Origin: CAYFQH01 sp964345215
GTDB taxonomy: Bacteria; Bacillota; Clostridia; Christensenellales; Aristaeellaceae
NCBI GenBank assembly: GCA_964345215.1
Contig: CAYFQH010000004.1
Span: forward strand, 5,584-69,583
Direction: 5' to 3'
Length of the DNA: 64,000 nucleotides
In this document: positions 17,738-26,182 of the stretch, piece by piece
How positions within the stretch are numbered: the first letter of the stretch is position 1
How the letters are laid out: every line of letters starts with the position of its first letter
Notes under the pieces: generated by a model
What the model was told of the DNA's origin: nothing
The model's database searches: none
The model's input: the letters and a program-made list of their open reading frames with translations, nothing else
Program-made: the position numbers and the translations under genes

Positions 17738-18667
17738 TTATATTTCTTCAACTTTTACTAAGGGCAACATTTTTTCAATTGCTTCCATTTTTGCACTTTG
17801 GGTGCCCTTTTCCATAATGGTGGCACTGCTGGTAGCAATGGCCATTTGAGCTGTTTGGGCTAAGGTCAGGCCTTTTACCTGGCCGTATGCCAGGGCTGCC
17901 ATCATGGCATCTCCTGCTCCAACAGTGCTTTCAACCTGAACTTTTAGGCCATGCCCTAAAAATACCTTCTCCCGGTCAATAAAAAGGGCGCCTTTTTCTC
18001 CTAGGGAGACCACCACTTTTCCAATGCCCCTTTGAATTAAGTTTTTTGCCCCGGCAATGATTTGCTCAAAATTGTTTAACTTTTTGCCCACAAGCCGTTC
18101 CAGCTCATCCTGGTTGGGCTTAATTAAGGTTGGAGCCGCCTCTACACCAAGGGAAAACTCTTCCCCATCAGAATCAAAAAAAACCTGGGCTTCTTTTCTC
18201 TTAATCAACTCAATCCACTTTTGATAAATTTTAACATCTGTATTGGGAGGCAATTTACCGGCGATAACCACTAAGTCGTTTTTGCCGATGGCCTTTAAAA
18301 TTTTTTGCTCTAAGGCTGCCAGCATTTGGCTATCAAGGGGTTCCCCTTTTTCATTAATGTCTGTATAGGTACCCTTTTTTAAATCCACAATTTTTGTATT
18401 TGTGCGGGTTGGCTGGCTCTGGTATATAAAATCATGTTCCATGGCCATTAAATCAAGCTGCTGGGCTATCCATTGGCCGCTGCTGCCCCCTAAAGCACCC
18501 GTAGCAACAGAAGCAACCCCCATTTCTTTTAAGGATTTGGAAACATTAATTCCCTTGCCACCAACATCCAGCCGCTTATGCTCAACACGGTTTACCTGAT
18601 CTATCTGAAAGTCCGAAATTTGCAGAGTTTGATCAACCGCTGGGTTTAAAGTGACTGTAATAACCAT
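17738..18667 (-). CDS. PfkB-family hexose-phosphate kinase (1-phosphofructokinase/LacC-like)
   Basis: A 309-residue ribokinase-fold enzyme. It begins MVITVTLNPAVDQTL, the hallmark of FruK/LacC kinases, has VGGKGINVSKSLKEMG for substrate binding and STVGAGDAMMAAL with the catalytic aspartate. These enzymes phosphorylate fructose-1-phosphate, tagatose-6-phosphate or similar to a bisphosphate ready for aldolase. CGGGAGGG six bases before ATG 18667 decides the start over TTG 18673. It is the first gene of its transcript, with promoter and operator-like motifs upstream. No aldolase gene is nearby. Confidence 0.88.
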   Translation of the reverse strand: MVITVTLNPAVDQTLQISDFQIDQVNRVEHKRLDVGGKGINVSKSLKEMGVASVATGALGGSSGQWIAQQLDLMAMEHDFIYQSQPTRTNTKIVDLKKGTYTDINEKGEPLDSQMLAALEQKILKAIGKNDLVVIAGKLPPNTDVKIYQKWIELIKRKEAQVFFDSDGEEFSLGVEAAPTLIKPNQDELERLVGKKLNNFEQIIAGAKNLIQRGIGKVVVSLGEKGALFIDREKVFLGHGLKVQVESTVGAGDAMMAALAYGQVKGLTLAQTAQMAIATSSATIMEKGTQSAKMEAIEKMLPLVKVEEI

Positions 18668-18690
18668 TCGCAACCCTCCCGATGTTTTAA

Positions 18691-18752
18691 ATTAACATAT
18701 TTTGTTAGTTTTGAACACGTTAATATCATATCATGGCCAGATAAAAAGTCAA
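18691..18752 (-). promoter_or_regulatory. pfkB promoter with downstream operator-like motif
   Basis: On the minus strand TTGACT (18747-18752) and TATGAT (18725-18730) are 16 bases apart. Downstream, at 18691-18710, an AACAAAATATGTTAAT element matches the TTAACATAT motifs at 13538-13568. A repressor bound there would block the cluster; the DeoR protein encoded next door is the obvious candidate. Confidence 0.65.
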
Positions 18753-18763
18753 TTGATTTACAT

Positions 18764-18791
18764 AAAAAAAAGCAGAAAATCTGCCTTTTTT
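18764..18791 (-). terminator. Terminator of the egsA-deoR transcript
   Basis: Read on the minus strand, GGCAGATTTTCTGC forms a short hairpin followed by nine T residues, 21 bases after the deoR stop. It separates the egsA-deoR transcript from the pfkB promoter immediately downstream. Confidence 0.75.
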
Positions 18792-18811
18792 CATTTTTAC
18801 CTTTTACCGTT

Positions 18812-19564
18812 CTACAGAACAATAATATTTTTCCGTTCAAACTCTTTTTTACTCTTTTCATCCAGCCCCGAATCAGAAATAATCACATCTACCTCCTCTG
18901 GCCTGGCAAAGGTATAGGTACTGCTTACCCCAACTTTATGATGATCCATCAGCAACACCACTTTTTCACTTCTGCGAACAACCATCTTTTTCAACTCTGC
19001 TTCATCTTCCGAGCCGCAAGTAAAACCCCAACTGCCAATATAGCCTGTAACCCCTAAAAAAGCAATTTGAAAATTAATATCGGATAAGTCAACCATACTG
19101 CGCACCCCGTCAAGGCAGAGGCTAAAAGGATTTAGACGGCCACCAATCATGTTTACCTGGGCTTTTCGTAGTTTTGCCAACTCAAAGACACAACTAACGC
19201 TATTTGTATGAATCAAAAAAGAATCGTCTGGAAAAATTCTAGCCAATTCTGTGGTGGTGGTGCCAGAATCTAAAAAAATGGAGGTATTTTGGTTTAGCAA
19301 ATCCACAGCCTTTTGAGCAATGATTTTTTTCGCCTCTAAATTTCTGGTGCTGCGGCGCATAAAAAGGTCGTCGGTGCCAATTAGCACCTCAACCGACTTG
19401 GCCCCGCCATGTACCCTGATAATTTTTTTTTGCTGATCCAAGTATTCTAAATCCCGCCGGAGGGTCATTTCGGAAACATTGCTAAAGGCTTTTTTCAACT
19501 TTTTCAGACCCACTGAACCTTCCTGATTTACAATTTCTACAATTTTATTTCTTCTCTCTTCCAT
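18812..19564 (-). CDS. DeoR/GlpR-family transcriptional regulator
   Basis: A 250-residue regulator. The N-terminal DeoR helix-turn-helix (MEERRNKIVEIVNQEGSV, then SEMTLRRDLEYLDQQKKIIRVHGGA) occupies residues 1-55, and the C-terminal sugar-phosphate sensor domain has FLDSGTTTTELARIF and later DHHKVGVSSTYTFA. DeoR repressors typically respond to phosphorylated sugars made by the pathway they control, here probably the PfkB or FGGY product. The frame is open to a GTG at 19582; ATG 19564 fits family N-termini, but GTG 19573 with AAAGGG upstream is also possible. Confidence 0.9.
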   Translation of the reverse strand: MEERRNKIVEIVNQEGSVGLKKLKKAFSNVSEMTLRRDLEYLDQQKKIIRVHGGAKSVEVLIGTDDLFMRRSTRNLEAKKIIAQKAVDLLNQNTSIFLDSGTTTTELARIFPDDSFLIHTNSVSCVFELAKLRKAQVNMIGGRLNPFSLCLDGVRSMVDLSDINFQIAFLGVTGYIGSWGFTCGSEDEAELKKMVVRRSEKVVLLMDHHKVGVSSTYTFARPEEVDVIISDSGLDEKSKKEFERKNIIVL

Positions 19565-19588
19565 GCTTTGCACATATCTCACCCTTTA

Positions 19589-20947
19589 TTATTTCACTCG
19601 TTCGGCCAGTTCTTCCGCTTTTTCATGGAGCAGGCCCAAATCCCAAAGAATGGAGCTTAGAAGATATTTATCCCGAATGTCCCTGGAGCCGATCAGGGCC
19701 TTTTTTACATCCTCCCGGCCAATACCGATATCTTTAGGAAGAACTGCCATATGAAGGTCGTCCATAAGTTTTTTAAGTTCTTGTGCTGAGGGCAACTCTT
19801 CTTTTACAATTCTTTCAAAAGTTTCCCAGTTTTCCTCAATGATCTTAATCCGTTTTTCCCAAAGAGTCCTATCGTTTTTATGGTATTTTTCCTTTTCATT
19901 TTGAATAATAGCCTGGGAAGCTTTACCAAAAATGACTTTCATCTCTTCTTCCCATTCTTCTTGTTTAAAAGCATCCATTCTTTGGACAGCCTTTTTAAAA
20001 TCAGGCCTTTCTTGTAACAAATCTTCAAACAAAAGCAGGGTTAAATAAGTGCCGATGCCCACCTGCACACCGTGGAGTTCTGATTTTTCGCCCCTGTCTA
20101 GGGCCATCATTTCCCACATGTGGGAAAAATAGTGTTCCAACCCCGAAGCAGGCCGTGAACATTTGGCAAAACTCATGGCAATGCCGGATAAAACCAGGCC
20201 TTCCATAACGCCATTGGCCGCGTCTTCATCCTGCATTAACAGTTTAGGGGCATGGCTAACACATTTTTGAAGAGAATACCTGACCAGCTGAGCTATATGG
20301 GGGCAGTAGTATTCCCCAATAATCAAATTGGCCAGCCGCCATTCGGCAATGGCTGTGTACTTGGCCAGCATATCACCCAAGCCTGCCTGAAGCAAAACTT
20401 CCGGGGCCTTTTTAAAAATATCTGTGTCGGCAATAATTCCCCTGGCCGCCGGTGCAGGCAAAGATACCTTAACCCCTGCGGATACCATGGAGGAGGTATC
20501 GGATACATAGCCGTCCATTGAAGGAGCTGTGGCAACAATCATATAGGGGGCTTTGCTTGCGTGGGCTACAATTTTGCAGCAGTCGTTAATCACCCCGGAA
20601 CCAACGGCAATGATGCCATCACACTGATTATCGTAGGCCATAACAATTTGGCCAATGGTTTTTTCATCAGGCTCTATTTCTTCCCCTTTGATTTCAAAGA
20701 GCCGATAGTCCTCGGCTGCCTTTTGAACCAAGGGCAATACGTGGTCAACAGCAATGTTTTTTGTTTTATGGTCACATACAATAAAAGGGGCTGTTATGTT
20801 TAACTTTTTCATCATGGCCGGGAGCAGGGCAAGGGTACCGCCACCAATTTCAATTTGGTCTACATTGACCCGGTGGGTTTGCCCACAGGCACATTCAAAG
20901 GATTTCCCAAGAAGGTCAGCAACCTTGTTTGGTCTTTCAAATTCCAT
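19589..20947 (-). CDS. AraM/EgsA-like sn-glycerol-1-phosphate dehydrogenase family protein
   Basis: A 452-residue iron/zinc-dependent alcohol-dehydrogenase-like enzyme. Key stretches are IGGGTLALLPAMMKKL (cofactor-side domain), VGSGVINDCCKIVAH, APSMDGYVSDTSSM and the metal-binding GLEHYFSHMWEM and SELHGVQVGIGT, matching glycerol-1-phosphate dehydrogenase/AraM and dehydroquinate-synthase-fold proteins. Such enzymes reduce dihydroxyacetone phosphate to glycerol-1-phosphate; in Bacillus subtilis araM sits in the arabinose operon. The start at ATG 20947 has GGAGG 8 bases upstream. It leads the cluster with deoR, so here it may act on another phosphorylated ketone. Confidence 0.85.
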   Translation of the reverse strand: MEFERPNKVADLLGKSFECACGQTHRVNVDQIEIGGGTLALLPAMMKKLNITAPFIVCDHKTKNIAVDHVLPLVQKAAEDYRLFEIKGEEIEPDEKTIGQIVMAYDNQCDGIIAVGSGVINDCCKIVAHASKAPYMIVATAPSMDGYVSDTSSMVSAGVKVSLPAPAARGIIADTDIFKKAPEVLLQAGLGDMLAKYTAIAEWRLANLIIGEYYCPHIAQLVRYSLQKCVSHAPKLLMQDEDAANGVMEGLVLSGIAMSFAKCSRPASGLEHYFSHMWEMMALDRGEKSELHGVQVGIGTYLTLLLFEDLLQERPDFKKAVQRMDAFKQEEWEEEMKVIFGKASQAIIQNEKEKYHKNDRTLWEKRIKIIEENWETFERIVKEELPSAQELKKLMDDLHMAVLPKDIGIGREDVKKALIGSRDIRDKYLLSSILWDLGLLHEKAEELAERVK

Positions 20948-20984
20948 TCCATTGTCCTCCATTACATATTCAAATAAATAAAAC

Positions 20985-21020
20985 GAGCAGACAAATGTTT
21001 GAAACAAACATTCTCTGCTC
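20985..21020 (-). promoter_or_regulatory. Long near-perfect hairpin in the egsA leader
   Basis: GAGCAGA and AATGTTTG on one arm pair with their complements to give a stem of about 15 bp with one small bulge, around the short loop of a nested GTTTGAAACAAAC palindrome. On the minus strand it is followed by GTTTTATTTATTT, so it could end the 22665-21067 transcript or act as an operator or leader hairpin of egsA. Confidence 0.6.
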
Positions 21021-21022
21021 AA

Positions 21023-21050
21023 ATAATACCATAATTTCACTTTTTGTTAA
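21023..21050 (-). promoter_or_regulatory. Putative promoter of egsA-deoR
   Basis: On the minus strand TTAACA (21045-21050) and TATTAT (21023-21028) are 16 bases apart. The predicted transcript would begin near the 20985-21020 hairpin, making that hairpin part of the 5' leader. Confidence 0.5.
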
Positions 21051-21066
21051 AGGCCCTGTGGTTATT

Positions 21067-22665
21067 TTATGGCTGGCTGTCGTCTTTTTCCTCGCCTAAT
21101 TTTACAACAATCATATCATCGGTAACCAAAATGCTTCCCTCTGCCGGCCAAAGAGGCATATTTTCGGCCAGTTTCTTACCTTTTTCATTAATGGCCCTAT
21201 TATTATAATAAGAAAAATAGTCCAACCCAAAATCAAAGCCCTGCAGGTACATTACGTCGTAAATACGTAATTTTGTACCTTGCCAATTGATCATTGAACC
21301 CCCGACGGAGTACACCTTCACGGCCTGGGGTATATTTTCTTCATGTTTTCCAACAAAAACAACCGGCACTTCCGGTGTCTTTGCATCGGTTGCTTTTTGA
21401 ATATCGTGACCAATCATTTTCGTGTTCCACTGATCTGTTTGAGACATAACATGGGAAGAATAAAAAAAGGTGTTGAGCAGCAAGACTTGCTGGCTGACAA
21501 AGTAAATGGCCACCGCTACCGTAAGGCCTTTAAGCCATTTTATTTCCCTGGTATAGTGCAAAAATAAAAACCAACAAATACCCATAAAGGGCAGAAGGGT
21601 TTGAAGCATACGAAACTGTGCACTTGAGCCTAGCAAAATTGGAAGAGCGTACACCGACAGGGTGAAAAAAGCACCAATAAAAACAGCGGCAAGCCCTTGG
21701 CGGTTTCGGTTAAAAACAAAGTATGCCAACACAAAAATAATCAACACTACAAGGGTAGCCAAAACAATACGGGATCCGTAGGTGCCCTTTGGGCTGATGG
21801 TTCGGTAAATGCTGGAGGCAATGTTATACAATCCCCTTGAAAAACCCTGGCTGCTCCATCCAAACATATTATCTACATAGGCGGTGCTCTTCAGCTGGTA
21901 AGCCCAGGTGAACAGCTTGGTAAAAGCAACATAGCCTCCTACAGCAGCCCCGCCTAAAATAACATACCATTTGCTAAAATAAAAAATGTTTTTAAAGGTA
22001 ATTTCTCTTTTGCTGGCCCTTGTTAAGGCCCACAGCAAAAGCATAGCAGCAAAACCTGTCACAAAAACACCGGCATAAGCCTGGTAAATATTTACAGCCA
22101 CAAAGGCAGCAAGGCCTGCCCATACGTAATAAGAAGCACGCTTTTTATCCTTGTTTTGGTCAATCAAGTAAAGAGCAAAGGTGATTAAAAAATTTGCAAA
22201 AAAAGTAATGTCGCAGGTTGTGGCAAAGATCAATAGTTCGGGTATTACAAAAGGCACCGTCATATACATGGCCACAAAGCCCGAAAGGGCAAGGGAGGAA
22301 GCCTTTTTAAAATATTTTTTGATTAATACGCACCATAGTCCTGCCGAGGCTCCCAACCAAACCACGGCCATAAAGGTTGTTACGTAAGGTACAAAAGCAC
22401 CGTTTAGGCTAAAAACGCTGCGCAGCCAACCTAAAAAAAAGCGCAAGTAGCCAATATGCCACATGTATACATTCTTAAAAGGTTCCTGAAAAGCCCTGGC
22501 CAATTCCATTTCTTCGTCAATGGTCAGAGAAAAGTTGCTCACTTCAAAGCCATAGCCAATCAACCCAATAAAAACAATAACATAAAGTACTATCCGGTGT
22601 TCTTTTATAAAGGCCGAAACATCGTTTTTGAGCATTTTAAAGGGTTCTATTCCTTTTGTAGCCAT
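21067..22665 (-). CDS. GtrII-like glucosyltransferase domain membrane protein
   Basis: A 532-residue membrane protein with about eleven predicted helices starting at residue 22. The early periplasmic-side acidic patch LTIDEEMELARAFQEPF and the YIDQ/ITFFANF region resemble the GtrII glucosyltransferase family, which moves a sugar from a polyprenol carrier onto a surface polymer. A longer frame reaches 22896, but AAAGGGGGAAAA precedes ATG 22665 and the upstream part overlaps the next gene. It closes the surface-glycan operon, 23 bases after the 22689 gene. The family call is by overall pattern only. Confidence 0.7.
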   Translation of the reverse strand: MATKGIEPFKMLKNDVSAFIKEHRIVLYVIVFIGLIGYGFEVSNFSLTIDEEMELARAFQEPFKNVYMWHIGYLRFFLGWLRSVFSLNGAFVPYVTTFMAVVWLGASAGLWCVLIKKYFKKASSLALSGFVAMYMTVPFVIPELLIFATTCDITFFANFLITFALYLIDQNKDKKRASYYVWAGLAAFVAVNIYQAYAGVFVTGFAAMLLLWALTRASKREITFKNIFYFSKWYVILGGAAVGGYVAFTKLFTWAYQLKSTAYVDNMFGWSSQGFSRGLYNIASSIYRTISPKGTYGSRIVLATLVVLIIFVLAYFVFNRNRQGLAAVFIGAFFTLSVYALPILLGSSAQFRMLQTLLPFMGICWFLFLHYTREIKWLKGLTVAVAIYFVSQQVLLLNTFFYSSHVMSQTDQWNTKMIGHDIQKATDAKTPEVPVVFVGKHEENIPQAVKVYSVGGSMINWQGTKLRIYDVMYLQGFDFGLDYFSYYNNRAINEKGKKLAENMPLWPAEGSILVTDDMIVVKLGEEKDDSQP

Positions 22666-22688
22666 GCTGGTTTTCCCCCTTTTTTCTC

Positions 22689-23921
22689 TTATAAAAAGTA
22701 TTCGCCTTGAAGCAAAAGAGCAAAATAATATAGGCCGTAGCCCACATGCAGGGCAAAAGTACTCCACAGCAGGCCGGCAATCACCCCATCGCTTTTTTGC
22801 TTGTTTTTTGCCTCCACCAGCTTTTCGCGGCACCAGCCGTATAAACGGTTTGCAACAACAGCAAACAAGAAAAAGTTCATAGTCAAAGCGCCCCATAAGT
22901 AGTTTCCATCAAAGGCCCCGATTCCCGTTTCAGCAAAGAACATCGCTTGAAAAGCACCGAACACAAATGCAAATACAATCACTTTAACATCCTCAAACTG
23001 CCACAAATATTTACCAATTAACAAAAAAGCCATTACCGGAAACAAAACAGAAGAAAAAATGGCCAGGTAAGGAGAGGTGGAATAGCGGCCCAACACACGC
23101 ATAAAAGAAACAAAGGTCGAATGGTTTACTCCTTTTAATACCCCCAGCTGAAACAAACCAACCAAAATACTGGGAACAACAGCCAGGCCAAAAAGAAAGA
23201 TATTTTTAAAACCTTTTCCCTTGGTTTTAATCAAATCCCTTATCAGGAAGATGGCCATAATCGGAGAAAAAGAAAATACAAAGCTTGGTTTAATGGCCAT
23301 TGAGAAGGTGGTAGCAAGGCAAAAAGCCAACCAGTTTTTCCAGTTTATTTTTTCTAAATAGGTTTTGCTCAATTTAAAATAGAATATTAAACTGATCACT
23401 GCAAAAAAGCGCATACCAAGGTAGGTTGAATTGTGCCATATCGCAGGCGAAAAGGTACCTAAAAACCGATTGAAGAGCGAAGGCATAAAAATGGCAGCCA
23501 CAAAGCTGCAACACCAGGCTAAAAGCCATTGAATACCCGGCTTTCCATCTGGATCCAGCTCTTTTACCAGCCGTTTTAAAACAAAAACAGTGCCGACACA
23601 AAAAAAGGTGAGCAGGCCAGAAACAAGATAATCAGAAATAGACAGCCGGTAAAACCAGTCAAAAACATAAAATAAAATAGAGTAAGCCGCAATATCCATT
23701 TCCAAAGCGGCTACATGAACCGGCAAATCTGTTTGGTAATTTCCAAGAGGTTCAAAAGTAAGGTTAATGCCCATAGAGGATAGGATCTCGCCTAAGACAT
23801 AATCCGGTTCCTGCATAAGCTGGCTGCGAAATAAAAACATGCATAGCACTGCGTATATCAATGCTGCCATCCCCACCAGGATTGCCCTTGTTATTTTTGA
23901 ATGATACCACTTTTGTTTCAT
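22689..23921 (-). CDS. Multi-span membrane protein in surface-glycan operon (function unknown)
   Basis: A 410-residue protein with about ten predicted membrane helices, separated by short loops, and a charged C-terminal stretch (CREKLVEAKNKQKS) before the last helix. An early extracytoplasmic loop, EPDYVLGEILSSMG, carries acidic residues of the type seen in polyprenol-sugar glycosyltransferases. I do not recognise a family with certainty. It starts at ATG 23921 with AGGTGAAAT upstream, between the flippase pair and the GtrII-like gene, so a role in sugar transfer at the outer membrane face is a reasonable inference. Confidence 0.75.
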   Translation of the reverse strand: MKQKWYHSKITRAILVGMAALIYAVLCMFLFRSQLMQEPDYVLGEILSSMGINLTFEPLGNYQTDLPVHVAALEMDIAAYSILFYVFDWFYRLSISDYLVSGLLTFFCVGTVFVLKRLVKELDPDGKPGIQWLLAWCCSFVAAIFMPSLFNRFLGTFSPAIWHNSTYLGMRFFAVISLIFYFKLSKTYLEKINWKNWLAFCLATTFSMAIKPSFVFSFSPIMAIFLIRDLIKTKGKGFKNIFLFGLAVVPSILVGLFQLGVLKGVNHSTFVSFMRVLGRYSTSPYLAIFSSVLFPVMAFLLIGKYLWQFEDVKVIVFAFVFGAFQAMFFAETGIGAFDGNYLWGALTMNFFLFAVVANRLYGWCREKLVEAKNKQKSDGVIAGLLWSTFALHVGYGLYYFALLLQGEYFL

Positions 23922-23959
23922 TCATTTCACCTCGTCTATCTATCAAAATTAAATTCAGT

Positions 23960-24298
23960 CTACAACAGGCCAAAAATTAAAACGCCTGTAACAATAAGCC
24001 CAATACCCAGCAGTTTTTTGGTATTTAGCCTTTCATTTAAAAAGAGAAAACTAAGGAGGGTTACAAACACATAACCCAGAGAATCGATAGTGGTCATTAG
24101 CGTTAAGGGAAGCTGCTTGGAGGCCATGGCATTCAAAACCAAGGTAGAACCAAAAAAAAGATAGGCAATCATAACCCGCCAGTTTAAGTATTCTCTGATT
24201 GGATTTGTGTGATTCATCAGGGCAGCTTTTTTAAGCAAAATTTGCGAAGCCGAGGCAATCATAACCGCTGTAAGGGAAAGAAAAATACCTGTGATCAT
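23960..24298 (-). CDS. EamA/SMR-type small membrane transporter subunit (ArnF-like)
   Basis: A 112-residue protein with four membrane helices. The segment ASASQILLKKAALMN near the start and SLGYVFVTLLSFLFLNERLNTKK in the second half match the EamA half-transporter pattern (FLNERL...). In the ArnE/ArnF system two such small proteins make a dimer that flips an undecaprenyl-phosphate sugar. Its start overlaps the stop of the 24295 gene by four bases, supporting heterodimer formation. Confidence 0.82.
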   Translation of the reverse strand: MITGIFLSLTAVMIASASQILLKKAALMNHTNPIREYLNWRVMIAYLFFGSTLVLNAMASKQLPLTLMTTIDSLGYVFVTLLSFLFLNERLNTKKLLGIGLIVTGVLIFGLL

Positions 24299-24606
24299 TC
24301 CGCTTCCCCTCCCGCTACCACAACCATACCCAAAATAATCAAAACCGATCCAACAAGCATGTTCCAGGCTATACGCTCTTTAAAAAACAAGACTCCCCAC
24401 ACCATGCCATAAATCACAACAATACCTTTACTGGCATAAGCTGTAACCAGGGGCAGCTTTTTAAGCACCTGCTGCCATAAAAGGGCGTAAATACCAACGG
24501 CTATAAGAGCACCTATATAGTATGCCGGGTTATTTACGGCCAATTTATAAAAAACAAACACCAGGGAGTACAGCAGCAAAGCCACATATAACAGGCCATA
24601 GGCCAT
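24295..24606 (-). CDS. EamA/SMR-type small membrane transporter subunit (ArnE-like)
   Basis: A 103-residue protein with four membrane helices (MAYGLLYVALLLYSLVF start; VIYGMVWGVLFFKERIAWN near the third and fourth helix). It is the upstream partner of the 23960 gene, and the two are probably one flippase. AAGGGG stands eight bases before ATG 24606; a GTG at 24642 would overlap the glycosyltransferase end. The substrate is probably the lipid-linked sugar made by the glycosyltransferase just upstream (inference). Confidence 0.8.
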   Translation of the reverse strand: MAYGLLYVALLLYSLVFVFYKLAVNNPAYYIGALIAVGIYALLWQQVLKKLPLVTAYASKGIVVIYGMVWGVLFFKERIAWNMLVGSVLIILGMVVVAGGEAE

Positions 24607-24631
24607 ACCGTTCCCCTTAAGGGACTTTGTA

Positions 24632-25615
24632 CTATTCTTCACCAGTTAAACCCTTTCTTTCGCTGTCCCTCTTCTGCTCTTCATTTTCTTTAGAAAAACT
24701 GGTTTTGCGAATAACAAACTGGGGAGCCTTATTTAGGCTAATGTACATCCTGCCAATATACTCTCCTACCACGCCAATCATTAACATTAGCATGCCCCCA
24801 ATAAAGAGTAAAACTGCCATCATAGAACTGTAGCCCATGGGGGTAGCAGGGTTAACCAATCTTTTAATAATGATATATACACCATATATAAAGCCCATAA
24901 TTGAAAAAACAGTGCCTGCCAGGGTCGCCACTCGCAGGGGTTTTACAGAAAAAGCAGTAAAACCGTTAAGCCATAAGGCAAGCAGCTTTGACATGGTATA
25001 AGAAGAAGTTCCTTCCACCCTTTCCCGGTGGTCTATATCCACATTGGCAATATGTTTCGTGCTGCGTAGAACCAGCCCGATAACATAGGGATACGCATTG
25101 GGGTACTCTTCTACCGAATCAATTACGTAACGCCTGGCCGCAAAAAAGCTGGATACTACCAACCCTTTGGGCTTGCCTAAAAGCACATTAGCCATGTAGT
25201 CATTCACCTTGCTGCCCATGTTTCGCCACCACTTGTGCTTTTTTTGAGGGTAGCGGGCATACACCACATCATAGCCTTCTTCAAGCTTATCAAGTAATTT
25301 ATACACTTCCTGAGGCGGAGTTTGTCCATCATCATCCATAGACACCACCACATCCCCCGTTATCACATGATAGCCGGCCAGCAGGGCTGCGTGTTGGCCA
25401 AAATTTTTAGCCAAAGAAATAGCTTTAATTTTATGGTTGTTAGCAGCCAAGGCCATAATTACATTTTCCGTATCATCCGGAGAGGCGTCGTTTACCAAGA
25501 TAATTTCATAGTCCGTGACCTTCGGCATCTCCCTTGCGCTGGCAATAATTTCATCTACAACCAATCCAATTGTTTTTTCGCTGCGATAGCAGGGAATTAC
25601 ATAAGATAGTTTCAC
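24632..25615 (-). CDS. Polyprenol-phosphate glycosyltransferase, family 2 (GtrB/ArnC-like)
   Basis: A 327-residue enzyme. The catalytic GT-A domain starts LSYVIPCYRSEKTIG, with SMDDDGQTPPQEV as the metal/nucleotide site and HIANVDIDHRERVEGTSSYTMSK in the acceptor region. Two C-terminal membrane helices (ATLAGTVFSIMGFIYGVYII, then LFIGGMLMLMIGVVGEYIG) match dolichol/undecaprenol-phosphate sugar transferases. It would place a sugar on undecaprenyl phosphate for the flippase pair downstream. Its stop lies 25 bases before that pair, and its start overlaps the acetyltransferase by four bases. Confidence 0.9.
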   Translation of the reverse strand: MKLSYVIPCYRSEKTIGLVVDEIIASAREMPKVTDYEIILVNDASPDDTENVIMALAANNHKIKAISLAKNFGQHAALLAGYHVITGDVVVSMDDDGQTPPQEVYKLLDKLEEGYDVVYARYPQKKHKWWRNMGSKVNDYMANVLLGKPKGLVVSSFFAARRYVIDSVEEYPNAYPYVIGLVLRSTKHIANVDIDHRERVEGTSSYTMSKLLALWLNGFTAFSVKPLRVATLAGTVFSIMGFIYGVYIIIKRLVNPATPMGYSSMMAVLLFIGGMLMLMIGVVGEYIGRMYISLNKAPQFVIRKTSFSKENEEQKRDSERKGLTGEE

Positions 25616-26145
25616 ACTTTTTCCTCCAACAACTGATTTGAAAAAACTGCCATAAAAATCATATCCCGAAAGGTTCCGTCAATAAGCACATCCTCTTTCA
25701 TATACCCTTCCGGTATAAAGCCAACTTTTTTATAGCTGGCAATGGCCCGCTGGTTTTCTGCAAAAACCCTCAAAAAAATTTTATGAAGGCCAAGCACATT
25801 AAAACCATAATCAATGATGGCCTTTGCCGCCATGGTGCCATAGCCCTTGTTCCGGGCAACCGTTTCACCAATAAAAATGCCAAACTCGGCCTTTTGATTT
25901 TCAAGGTCAACATCCCGTAAAAAAACCGACCCGATTTCCTTTTCGGTTTCTTTTACGGTAATGATAAACTGAACAACTTTTTTGGTTTCCACCATGGTTT
26001 TCATCCACTGCTGGTGAGAGGCCTTTGTAAAAGGCTTTTGGTATACAAAGTGCTGCCTTACTTCCGTTTTATTACGCCAGTTTACAATTTTTTCTGTATC
26101 ATGATCGTCGATGGGCCGCAAAAAAACCTCTTGGTATTCAACCAT
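25612..26145 (-). CDS. GNAT-family N-acetyltransferase, sugar-amine type
   Basis: A 177-residue acetyltransferase of the RimJ/RimL shape. The acetyl-CoA-binding segment reads VARNKGYGTMAAKAIIDYGF and is followed by LHKIFLRVFAENQRAIASYKKVGF, typical for this fold. Next to a sugar aminotransferase it probably acetylates the new amino group of a dTDP-4-amino-4,6-dideoxy sugar, as in Fuc4NAc-type pathways. AGGAGCGGAG precedes the ATG. Protein acetylation is an alternative. Confidence 0.85.
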   Translation of the reverse strand: MVEYQEVFLRPIDDHDTEKIVNWRNKTEVRQHFVYQKPFTKASHQQWMKTMVETKKVVQFIITVKETEKEIGSVFLRDVDLENQKAEFGIFIGETVARNKGYGTMAAKAIIDYGFNVLGLHKIFLRVFAENQRAIASYKKVGFIPEGYMKEDVLIDGTFRDMIFMAVFSNQLLEEKV

Positions 26146-26182
26146 TTTCTCCGCTCCTTTTGATAAAATAAACCTGCTTATG

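Noticed and set aside
20108..20126. TTCCCACATGTGGGAA palindrome
   Set aside because: It lies inside the coding part of the AraM-like gene, encoding the conserved HYFSHMWEM region; a chance palindrome is the simpler view.
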